From: CAZXEU01 sp964639665
GTDB taxonomy: Bacteria > Bacteroidota > Rhodothermia > Rhodothermales > Bin80
Direction of reading: 5' to 3'
Length of the DNA: 35,464 bases
Assembly (NCBI GenBank): GCA_964639665.1
Contig: CAZXEU010000035.1
Span: 1-35,464 of the forward strand
A program made the translations under genes and the position numbers. Below the pieces are notes generated by a model. It searched no databases and had not been told where the DNA came from. It saw only the letters and a program-made list of their open reading frames with translations. How positions within the stretch are numbered: the stretch's first letter is position 1; each line of letters begins with the position of its first letter. Below are positions 17,419 to 25,004 of this stretch, piece by piece.

Positions 17419-18381
17419 CTAAGTATGCGGCTCACCGTAGAGTGCCGAGACGAATCGCCGGCGGTCAAACACCTGGAGATCGTCCAGACGCTCTCCCACT
17501 CCTATGTATTTTACGGGCACCTGGAATTCGTGGGAGATGCCCAGGACGATCCCTCCGCGCGCCGTGCCGTCCAGCTTGGTCATGACCAGGCCGGTCACCT
17601 CCACACTGCGCGTGAACTCCTGAGCCTGCCGGAGCGCATTCTGGCCTATGGACGCATCGAGGACCAGAAGCACCTCGTGCGGGCTGCCGGGCATCTGCCT
17701 GTCCAGCACGCGCCTGATCTTGGAGAGCTCGTCCATCAGCCCGGCCTTGGTGTGCAGCCGTCCCGCCGTGTCGATGATCACGACGTCAACGTCGCGGCGC
17801 CTGGCGGACGCAAGCGTGTCGAACGCCACGGCCGCCGGATCGGCGCCGTGCTGTTGGCGGACCAGGGGCACATCTGCACGGCCGGCCCAGACTTCGAGCT
17901 GTTCGATGGCCGCCGCGCGGAAGGTGTCGGCGGCGCCCAATAGCACGGTGCGGCCTGCCTCGCGGTAGTGAAAGGCGAGCTTTCCAATGGTAGTGGTCTT
18001 GCCCACGCCGTTGACTCCGACTATCAGGATAACGTGCGGCTTGTTCGGCAGCGCGGCTTCAAAGCCCACCGGCCGGTCCGTGCCTGATTCCTGCAAAAGC
18101 CGGGCCATTTCATCGCGAATAAGCTGCTTCAGCTCTGCGGTGGAGACGTACTTGTCGCGCGCTACGCGTTGCTCTACGCGGGCGATGATGTCAAGCGTGG
18201 TCCTGACGCCTACGTCGCACGTAATGAGCGCTTCCTCCAGTTCGTCCAGCACGGATTCGTCCACGTGGCTCTTGCCGCGCACCAGCCGTTCCAGCTTCCC
18301 GAAGAAGCTGCTGCGCGACTTGCCCAGGCTCTCTTCCAGCCGCTGCTGCTCTGCCTTCTTCCCGCGTCCGAAGATCCCCAT
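17419..18381 (-). CDS. ftsY: Signal recognition particle receptor FtsY
   Basis: The SRP-receptor GTPase that docks SRP-ribosome complexes at the inner membrane. 320 residues carrying only a short basic/amphipathic N-terminus ('MGIFGRGKK...') instead of the long acidic A domain of enteric FtsY. The NG domain is complete: G1 'GVNGVGKTT' (122-130), 'DTFRAAA' (152-158), G3 'DTAGR' (204-208), G4 'TKLDGTA' (268-274) and 'YIGVGERLDDL' near the end. It begins 11 nt after the pgsA stop on the same strand. A GAGGAG lies upstream but is about 14 nt away and is also the end of pgsA. Confidence 0.96.
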   Translation of the reverse strand: MGIFGRGKKAEQQRLEESLGKSRSSFFGKLERLVRGKSHVDESVLDELEEALITCDVGVRTTLDIIARVEQRVARDKYVSTAELKQLIRDEMARLLQESGTDRPVGFEAALPNKPHVILIVGVNGVGKTTTIGKLAFHYREAGRTVLLGAADTFRAAAIEQLEVWAGRADVPLVRQQHGADPAAVAFDTLASARRRDVDVVIIDTAGRLHTKAGLMDELSKIRRVLDRQMPGSPHEVLLVLDASIGQNALRQAQEFTRSVEVTGLVMTKLDGTARGGIVLGISHEFQVPVKYIGVGERLDDLQVFDRRRFVSALYGEPHT

Positions 18382-18392
18382 GCCGATGCGGT

Positions 18393-19016
18393 CTACTCCT
18401 CAGCCAATTGGGGGCCAGCCGTCTTCGGAAGCGGGCGCGCACTGCCTTCGGTTGCCGGTGCCGGGTCACTCCCGGCGCGCACCAGCACAATATAGCGGCC
18501 CAGGTACAGCGCGAAAGAGTAGGTCATCAGGATGACAGTCGCCCAGATGCAGAAGTTCATCACGGGCTCGTCGGCCCTTAGCAGCGCCGCCAGGAGTGTA
18601 ATCGCCATGGCGGTGACGGCTACCTTACCGGATCGCATGCTCATCTTGACCTCGCCGATTCTTCGCGCGAGAACTGTGCTGCCCGCCACGATGAGTCCAT
18701 CACGAAGCACAACCACGCCCACAAACCAAATCGGCAGGTCCCCGTTCAGCACCAGCGCCAGTCCAATCAGCATTATGGCGGCCTTGTCGCAAAGCGGGTC
18801 CAGAATCTTTCCCCAATTGGATACCGTATTGGACCACCGGGCGACCTTGCCGTCGAACCAATCCGTCAGTGCCGCCAGTAGAATGAGGCCCAGAATCCAT
18901 GCCGGATTCCTGTCCAGAAGCACAAGCACCACGACGGGTGCGGCAAGGGCTACCCGGAGCAGGCTCAGCACGTTTGCTGCAGTCCAGAATTTGCCCAGGG
19001 TCATTTGCGTGGCCAT
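18393..19016 (-). CDS. pgsA: CDP-alcohol phosphatidyltransferase, probable phosphatidylglycerophosphate synthase
   Basis: An inner-membrane phospholipid-synthesis enzyme that transfers a phosphatidyl group from CDP-diacylglycerol to an alcohol. The diagnostic motif D-x2-DG-x2-AR-x8-G-x3-D-x3-D is exact: 'TDWFDGKVARW' followed by 'GKILDPLCDK'. Several hydrophobic segments surround it. ATG 19016 (MATQMTLGKFWTAANVLSLLRV) matches the family start, and the frame remains open further upstream without coding character. The substrate is probably glycerol-3-phosphate, giving PGP, from its length (207 aa) and similarity to PgsA. CDP-OH-P paralogs using other alcohols cannot be excluded. It is first gene of the pgsA-ftsY-GWxTD-fmt-moxR run and is divergent from metH. 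Confidence 0.88.
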   Translation of the reverse strand: MATQMTLGKFWTAANVLSLLRVALAAPVVVLVLLDRNPAWILGLILLAALTDWFDGKVARWSNTVSNWGKILDPLCDKAAIMLIGLALVLNGDLPIWFVGVVVLRDGLIVAGSTVLARRIGEVKMSMRSGKVAVTAMAITLLAALLRADEPVMNFCIWATVILMTYSFALYLGRYIVLVRAGSDPAPATEGSARPLPKTAGPQLAEE

Positions 19017-19094
19017 GGTCCAGGCACAACGGTTAGAAAGGATCCGGCAGCGGCTGGGAAGCTGCGAAAATAAGCTAACGGGCGCTATGGATTC

Positions 19095-19123
19095 TTTGAT
19101 ACGGAAGCAGGCGCATAATTGTG
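19095..19123 (+). promoter_or_regulatory. Candidate Bacteroidota-type promoter of metH
   Basis: TTTG (19095-19098) and TAATTGTG (19116-19123) are 17 bp apart. This fits the Bacteroidota pattern of TTTG and TAnnTTTG with one mismatch. A start site near 19130 would give a leader of roughly 34 nt before ATG 19164, which argues against the in-frame TTG at 19119 being the initiator. Confidence 0.4.
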
Positions 19124-19163
19124 GCATTCTGTGCCGCAGGCCTTCACGCACGGGTTCCCGGCG

Positions 19164-22100
19164 ATGGACAAGGGCATAGACACGCTGCTAAACGAGCGGA
19201 TCCTGGTGCTCGACGGCGCCATGGGTACCATGGTGCAGTCAAGCGAACTCTCGGAGGAAGAGTTTCGTGGTAAGCTACTGGCGGCGCACCCGAGTCCGCT
19301 CAAGGGCAATATCGACATCCTGTGCCTTACCCGGCCCGCCGTGGTGCGCTCTGTACACGAGGCCTATCTCGCCGCCGGTGCTGACATCATCACCACCAAT
19401 ACGTTCTCGGCAACCAGTGTCTCGCAGGCAGACTACGGCACGGAGTCCTTGGCCTATGATATCAACCGTGCCGCAGCGAAGGTGGCGTGCGCGGCCGCTT
19501 CAGCCTATCCGGCCCTTGTTGCCGGTTCGGTGGGGCCGCTCAACAAGTCGCTTTCTCTCGCGCCGGTAGCGGGTGATGCCAGCTCGCGGGCGATCACGTT
19601 TGGCGAAGCCGCAGCGGCCTATGCCGAGCAGGTGCGCGGACTCCTGGACGGGGGCGTGGATGTGCTGCTGGTGGAGACGGTCTTCGACACGCTCAACGCG
19701 AAGGCGGCGCTCTATGCCATCTCGAAGGAGTTCGATGCCCGGGGCCGCATGTCGCCGGTTATCGTTTCAGGTACCATCGCCGACCTTAGCGGCAGAACGC
19801 TGTCGGGCCAGACGCCGGAAGCATTCTGGATCTCCGTGGCCCATGCGCCCGCGCTTCTTGCGGTAGGCCTGAACTGTGCCCTGGGATCGCCCCATATGCG
19901 CCCCTACCTGCAGGAGCTTTCGCGGGTAGCCGACACCGCAATCAGCCTCTATCCGAATGCCGGTTTGCCCAACGAGCTAGGCGCCTACGACGAATCTCCG
20001 GAATTCATGGCCGCCCATGCGCGCGCGTATGCCGAGGAAGGCCTGATCAACATCATCGGGGGATGCTGTGGCACGACGCCGGAGCATACCCGGGCGCTAT
20101 GCGAAGCGGTCCGGGAGCTGAAGCCGAGACGGGTGCCCAGGGTTGCGCGCACGCTTCGGCTCAGCGGACTTGAGCCACTGGTGTTCCGCGAGGACCTCAA
20201 CTTTGTCAACATTGGAGAGCGAACCAATGTCGCGGGCTCCCGCCGCTTCGCCCGGCTGATCAAGGCGGGCGATTTCGAGGCGGCACTCGCTGTTGCACGC
20301 GATCAGGTGGAAAACGGTGCCCAGATGGTAGACGTGAACATGGACGAGGGAATGCTGGACGGGCCGGCTGCCATGTCCACCTTCCTCCGGCTCATTGCGT
20401 CCGAGCCGGACATCGCGCGCGTTCCCATCGTCATCGACTCGTCCCGGTGGAGCGTGCTCGAGGCGGGGCTGCAGAACGTGCAGGGCAAATCCATCGTCAA
20501 CTCGCTTTCCCTGAAGGAGGGCGAGGAATCCTTCAGGGAGCAGGCCCGCGAGGCGCGCCGCTTCGGCGCTGCCGTCATCATAATGGCCTTTGACGAACGG
20601 GGACAGGCAGATACCCTGGAGCGCCGAATCGAGATCTGCCGCCGCGCCTACGCCATTCTGACGGAGGAGCTGCAGTTTCCCAGGCAGGACATCATCTTCG
20701 ATCCCAACATCTTTGCCGTGGCTACGGGCATTGCCGCCCACAATCGCTACGCCCTGGATTTCATAGAGGCCACGCGGTGGATCAAGCAGCATCTGGAAGG
20801 AGCACGCGTCTCCGGCGGCGTAAGCAATATTTCCTTTTCGTTCAGGGGGAATAGCCGCGTGCGGGAAGCCATGCACACGGCGTTCCTCTATCACGCGATG
20901 CGTGCCGGCATGGACATGGGCATTGTCAATGCGGGCCAGATAGAGATATACGAGAACATTGAGCCGGATCTTCTGGCCGCGATTGAGGATGTGCTCTTTG
21001 ACCGGCATCCGTCTGCCAGCGACCGGCTTCTTGCCCTCGCGGATGCCCTTCACGGAACGCCCGACGCCGCTGAGACCCGACAGACGGTCTGGCGGGAGCT
21101 GCCCCTGGAAGAGCGCTTGCGCCATGCGCTCGTAAAGGGCATAGTCGAATACATCGAGGAGGATGTGGAGGAGGCGCGCCGGGTTTACGCCGTGCCGCTC
21201 GACATAATCGAAGGACCGCTGATGGATGCAATGAGCATCGTCGGCGATCTCTTCGGAGAAGGCAAGATGTTTCTGCCGCAGGTGGTAAAGAGCGCCCGCG
21301 TCATGAAGAAGGCAGTAGCGTACCTCATGCCGTACATCCTGGCGCAGAAGACTGCGGCGCCGGCAGCCAAGAGGAAGATACTCCTGGCCACCGTGAAGGG
21401 CGATGTGCATGACATCGGCAAGAACATTGTCGGCGTTGTCCTGCAGTGCAACGGCTACGAGGTCATTGACCTTGGCGTCATGGTGCCGGCAGACGTGATT
21501 ATCCGAAAGGCACAGCTGCACGGTGTGCACGCGGTAGGGCTAAGCGGGCTCATTACGCCGTCTCTCGACGAGATGGTGCACGTGGCAGCGGAAATGGAGC
21601 GGATTGGAATGACCATGCCCTTGCTGATTGGGGGGGCGACTACCTCCAGTCTCCACACCGCCGTCAAGGTCGCTCCCAGGTACAGCGGACCCGCCATTCA
21701 CGTGCTGGATGCCGCGCGCAGCGTTGCCGCGGCGAGTGCCCTTTTTTCCGCCACCCGGAAAGAGGCGTTCCTCCGCGAGAAGGAAGTGGCGTACCGGGAG
21801 ATTCGCGATCGGCACCTCCGCCGCCGGCAGCGCCGCATATGCCTCCCGCTGGAAGATGCCCGGAGCAACTGCTACCGCGGCGACTACGCGAGTCCTGCGC
21901 CCCGGCAATTGGGCGTGACCACTCTCCGCAACTACAGCCTGAAGGAGATCCGGCCATACATAGACTGGACGCCTTTCTTTGCCACGTGGGAGCTTCGGGG
22001 AAAGTATCCCGAAATTCTGGATTCTGCCGAGAAGGGTGAGCAGGCTCGGCGGCTGCTCCGGGAGGCAAACGCGCTCCTTGACCGCATCGTGCACACCGGC

Positions 22101-22817
22101 GCACTGGTGGCCCACGGCGTATTCGGACTGTGGGCTGCGAACAGCGTCGGTGATGACATCGAGCTCTATGACGGGCCGGATGCGGGTGAGCGAATCGGCA
22201 GGTTGTTTATGCTTCGGCAACAGACAAGGAAATCACGCGGCCGGTTCAATCGTTCTCTGGCTGACTTCATCGCCCCCAGGCACTCGGGACGCCGGGACTA
22301 TGTTGGCGCGTTTGCCGCGGGTGTGCATATGGGCTCCACGGACCTTGTCCGCATCTTCCGGGAGCAGCAAGATGACTACAATGCGATCATGACGGTGGCG
22401 CTTGCCGACCGGCTGGCGGAGGCCTTTGTTGAAAGGCTGCATCAGCGCGTTCGTAAGGAGCTCTGGGGGTATGCCGGGAGCGAGCAGCTGGCCGTAGCTG
22501 AATTGTTGGCCGAACGCTACCAGGGAATTCGCCCGGCCCCCGGGTATCCCGCCTGCCCCGACCACACGGAGAAGCGGACGCTGTGGAGGCTATTGCGTGC
22601 CGAGGAAACGGCCGGCATACGGCTTACGGAAACGCTGGCCATGCAGCCGGCCGCCTCCGTTTGCGGTTTGTACATCGCGCATCCCGATGCGGACTACTTC
22701 GACGTAGGCCTTCTGGGCCGGGACCAGATCGAAGACTACGCGGCGCGCAAGGGCTGCGCGGTCGAAGAAGCGGAGTACTGGCTCGGACCGAGACTGAACT
22801 ACGAGGCCGGTGAATGA
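19164..22817 (+). CDS. metH: Cobalamin-dependent methionine synthase
   Basis: Transfers the methyl group of 5-methyl-tetrahydrofolate to homocysteine through methylcobalamin. About 1217 residues with all four modules: the homocysteine domain ('ILVLDGAMGTMVQ' at the start, with zinc-binding Cys in 'NCALG' and 'GGCCGTTPEH'); the pterin domain ('FVNIGERTNVAGSRRF'); the cobalamin cap and Rossmann module ('DVHDIGKNIVG', giving the axial His of DxHxxG); and the reactivation (AdoMet) domain with 'RPAPGYPACPDHTEK'. ATG 19164 fits the family start, and the TTG 45 nt earlier falls in the putative promoter. No riboswitch is evident upstream. The gene is divergent from pgsA. Confidence 0.97.
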   Translation: MDKGIDTLLNERILVLDGAMGTMVQSSELSEEEFRGKLLAAHPSPLKGNIDILCLTRPAVVRSVHEAYLAAGADIITTNTFSATSVSQADYGTESLAYDINRAAAKVACAAASAYPALVAGSVGPLNKSLSLAPVAGDASSRAITFGEAAAAYAEQVRGLLDGGVDVLLVETVFDTLNAKAALYAISKEFDARGRMSPVIVSGTIADLSGRTLSGQTPEAFWISVAHAPALLAVGLNCALGSPHMRPYLQELSRVADTAISLYPNAGLPNELGAYDESPEFMAAHARAYAEEGLINIIGGCCGTTPEHTRALCEAVRELKPRRVPRVARTLRLSGLEPLVFREDLNFVNIGERTNVAGSRRFARLIKAGDFEAALAVARDQVENGAQMVDVNMDEGMLDGPAAMSTFLRLIASEPDIARVPIVIDSSRWSVLEAGLQNVQGKSIVNSLSLKEGEESFREQAREARRFGAAVIIMAFDERGQADTLERRIEICRRAYAILTEELQFPRQDIIFDPNIFAVATGIAAHNRYALDFIEATRWIKQHLEGARVSGGVSNISFSFRGNSRVREAMHTAFLYHAMRAGMDMGIVNAGQIEIYENIEPDLLAAIEDVLFDRHPSASDRLLALADALHGTPDAAETRQTVWRELPLEERLRHALVKGIVEYIEEDVEEARRVYAVPLDIIEGPLMDAMSIVGDLFGEGKMFLPQVVKSARVMKKAVAYLMPYILAQKTAAPAAKRKILLATVKGDVHDIGKNIVGVVLQCNGYEVIDLGVMVPADVIIRKAQLHGVHAVGLSGLITPSLDEMVHVAAEMERIGMTMPLLIGGATTSSLHTAVKVAPRYSGPAIHVLDAARSVAAASALFSATRKEAFLREKEVAYREIRDRHLRRRQRRICLPLEDARSNCYRGDYASPAPRQLGVTTLRNYSLKEIRPYIDWTPFFATWELRGKYPEILDSAEKGEQARRLLREANALLDRIVHTGALVAHGVFGLWAANSVGDDIELYDGPDAGERIGRLFMLRQQTRKSRGRFNRSLADFIAPRHSGRRDYVGAFAAGVHMGSTDLVRIFREQQDDYNAIMTVALADRLAEAFVERLHQRVRKELWGYAGSEQLAVAELLAERYQGIRPAPGYPACPDHTEKRTLWRLLRAEETAGIRLTETLAMQPAASVCGLYIAHPDADYFDVGLLGRDQIEDYAARKGCAVEEAEYWLGPRLNYEAGE

Positions 22818-23109
22818 ATTGAGAGCGGCGGATGCGCATCCGGGCAGCAATGGCGGCGCCCCCGTGCCGCGCGCGGCCAGATGTCCGATATCAGGCACGA
22901 GTAGCCGCTCGACGCTAGCGGTGCCGGAGCGCCGGTAGCCGGCCAGGTCGGCATTTCGGGCGAAATGCAGATACCGACGCGCTTGCATCGGGCATTTTAT
23001 TTGTTCTTCTGGGCCTGCTCTGCCACGTTAGCGGGCGTGTAGGGAAGCCCCACTCCTGCGGATCACTCGCGATGCTAAAAGGTTCGATGGGCGATCCGAT
23101 TACCGAGCG
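22818..23109. other. 292-bp gap between metH and bioY
   Basis: There is no convincing gene on either strand. It holds one clear hairpin: GCATTTC (22951-22957), loop GGGC, GAAATGC (22962-22968), with outer GTCGG (22947-22951)/CCGAC (22974-22978) pairing possible. A run of T is weak and offset (around 22993-23000), so a metH terminator is possible but not typical. I saw no cobalamin or other riboswitch consensus. Confidence 0.4.
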
Positions 23110-23691
23110 ATGAACGGTTTTGTTGCCCTCAGATCAGTCCGCGCAGCAGGCATGGATTCCCTACGGGGAGCCGGAGCTTCCACGGCTGCGAAGGTCGTTG
23201 CGATCGCGGCATTTGCGCTCCTGACCGCGCTCGGCGCGCAGGTTCGTATCTATCTGTGGGATGTTCCGATTACCCTGCAGACGGTCTTCGTGTACGGAAG
23301 CGGCCTTGTGCTCGGAGCTCGCGGCGGATCCCTCTCCATGCTGCTCTACCTCTTGCTCGGATTGTTCTTGCCGGTCTATGCCGGCGACGGCTATGGACCG
23401 GCATATCTGGTCAGTGCAATGAGCGCGGGATACCTGTTCGGCATGCCGCTCTCGGCGGCGGTAATCGGGCGGCTTTCCCGCCACTGGAACAGCGCAACCG
23501 GCAGCATACTGTCAACGGCCTGCGGCTCAATTGCCCTCTTTGCCTGTGGCGTGATCTGGTACCACTACGCTGCCGGTCATGCAACCTGGCTTGAATCCAT
23601 CGACAAGGGCTGGCTTCGCTTTGTTGCCTTTGATGCGGCAAAGATTCTCTTCGTAGGGCTGGCGTACAGCGGCTTGCGGCGTGTGTGGTAG
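23110..23691 (+). CDS. bioY: BioY-type biotin transporter, substrate-binding (S) component
   Basis: An inner-membrane S component of an ECF-type biotin transporter. Up to 193 residues with five or six hydrophobic segments and the BioY signature 'VPITLQTVFVYGSGLVLG' followed by 'GGSLSMLLYLLLGLFLPVYAG' and 'GPAYLVSAMSAGYLFGMPL'. ATG 23152 is an alternative start giving 179 residues. Neither start has a Shine-Dalgarno. The ECF ATPase and T component genes are not adjacent, so it either works alone or uses a shared energising module elsewhere. No biotin-biosynthesis genes are in the window. Confidence 0.9.
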   Translation: MNGFVALRSVRAAGMDSLRGAGASTAAKVVAIAAFALLTALGAQVRIYLWDVPITLQTVFVYGSGLVLGARGGSLSMLLYLLLGLFLPVYAGDGYGPAYLVSAMSAGYLFGMPLSAAVIGRLSRHWNSATGSILSTACGSIALFACGVIWYHYAAGHATWLESIDKGWLRFVAFDAAKILFVGLAYSGLRRVW

Positions 23692-23736
23692 ACCCCGCGC
23701 GAGCGTTCGACGCAGGCGCAAGGAATGGGAGCAGTC

Positions 23737-24924
23737 ATGAGTCTGGCCGGAGCGGGCACGTTGCCGCGGATCCTGATTGCTCTTGGAGCTGCGCAGATTG
23801 CCATTGCGCCGACATTTGGACAAGACAGCGTGCTCGATGAGCCCTTTGTCCGGAATCGGGCCAAGGAAGGGCTTGATCTGCTCTACGACATGCGGTTCGA
23901 GGAGGCTGCGTCTCTTTTCAGTTCGATTGGCGAGCGATATCCCGCACATCCGATTGGGCCCCTTCTGGCGGCGCTGAACACGTGGTGGCAGATTCTGCTG
24001 GACTTTTCCAATACGGAGCACGACGAAGCATTCTACGCCGCGATGACGGACGTCGTGGATCGGTGCACGGAGATTCTTGAGGCGGATCCAGGCGACTTCG
24101 ACGCCATGTTTTTCAAGGGTGTCGCACTGGGGTTTCGCGGGCGCCTGCGATCCAACAGGCGGGACTGGCTGCGTGCTGCCGCGGACGGCAAGCGGGCCAT
24201 GGACTACGTACTGGAGGTGGCCCGGCAGAGGCCCGAAAGCCACGATTACGCTTTCGGCCAAGGCCTGTATCGCTACTATGCCGCGGTGATTCCGGATCGC
24301 TACCCTGTCGTCCGTCCGCTGCTGGCATTCTTGCCCAGGGGTGACCGCGTCGAGGGATTGGCTTCCTTGGAGAGGACCGCGACCTTCGGCCATTATTTCC
24401 GCTCGGAAGCGACCTATTTCCTGCTCCAGATCTACTACCTGTACGAGAGCGACTACGCCAGGAGCCTGGAATACGTGGGGCGGCTTCGTGATACGCATCC
24501 CGGCAATTCCTTCTTCCACACGCTGGAGGGACGCATCCATGCCCGCTGGGGAGACTGGGCCAGGTCCGCAGCAGTCTTTGACGACGTGCTGGACCTGTTC
24601 AAGAGTGGAGCCCCGGGATACACGCCTGCCATGGCGGAGCAGGCCCTGTATTACATGGCGCGAAGTCACATGGAGGACGGCAGGTACACGGAGGCCCTGA
24701 CGCTACTCCTCCAACTGGAAGCGCTCTCCGCGCGGCTGCCCCAGGACACGTATTTCAAGGTCATGGGCCGCCTGAATCAGGGTATGGCGTATGACGCGAC
24801 AGGACGCCGCGATCTCGCGCAGAATCGGTACGAACAGGTGCTTGCCATGCAGGAGTGGGGATCATCCCAGCGCCAGGCGCGGCGCTTTCTTCGAACGCCG
24901 TTCGACCCCCGGACGGGCAATTAG
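23737..24924 (+). CDS. Exported tetratricopeptide-like repeat protein
   Basis: About 395 residues. A hydrophobic N-terminus ('LPRILIALGAAQIAIAPTFGQ') looks like a signal peptide. The rest is helical with TPR-like repeats ('AKEGLDLLYDMRFEEAASLFSSIGERYPAHP', 'LEYVGRLRDTHPGNSFFHTLEGRI', 'RLNQGMAYDATGRRDLAQNRYEQVL'), so it is probably a periplasmic scaffold or adaptor. ATG 23737 has GGGAG five nt upstream, and ATG 23725 is an alternative. It follows bioY by 45 nt on the same strand and precedes the S9 peptidase by 80 nt. The function is unknown beyond a protein-interaction role inferred from the fold. Confidence 0.8.
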   Translation: MSLAGAGTLPRILIALGAAQIAIAPTFGQDSVLDEPFVRNRAKEGLDLLYDMRFEEAASLFSSIGERYPAHPIGPLLAALNTWWQILLDFSNTEHDEAFYAAMTDVVDRCTEILEADPGDFDAMFFKGVALGFRGRLRSNRRDWLRAAADGKRAMDYVLEVARQRPESHDYAFGQGLYRYYAAVIPDRYPVVRPLLAFLPRGDRVEGLASLERTATFGHYFRSEATYFLLQIYYLYESDYARSLEYVGRLRDTHPGNSFFHTLEGRIHARWGDWARSAAVFDDVLDLFKSGAPGYTPAMAEQALYYMARSHMEDGRYTEALTLLLQLEALSARLPQDTYFKVMGRLNQGMAYDATGRRDLAQNRYEQVLAMQEWGSSQRQARRFLRTPFDPRTGN

Positions 24925-24955
24925 AGCCGGGCCCCGCGCATCCGGCATGGACTTC

Positions 24956-24982
24956 TTTGATGGCCGTATTTCTCTAGATTAG
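24956..24982 (+). promoter_or_regulatory. Weak candidate promoter of the S9 peptidase
   Basis: TTTG (24956-24959) and TAGATTAG (24975-24982) resemble the Bacteroidota -33/-7 elements, but with a short 15-bp spacing and one mismatch. The transcript would start about 15 nt before the ATG. Confidence 0.25.
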
Positions 24983-25004
24983 TTCAAGCAAAACCATTCC
25001 ATCG

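Noticed and set aside
19119..19163. TTG start 15 codons upstream for metH
   Set aside because: It lies inside the candidate promoter, and the family N-terminus begins at ATG 19164.
20097..21530. 477-codon minus-strand frame opposite metH
   Set aside because: It is entirely antisense to conserved methionine synthase domains and has no recognisable protein.
22818..23109. Cobalamin or biotin regulatory element between metH and bioY
   Set aside because: No riboswitch consensus or BirA-type operator is visible, only a simple hairpin.
23527..24669. 380-codon minus-strand frame opposite bioY and the TPR gene
   Set aside because: It is antisense to two genes with family support and has no signal peptide or motif.
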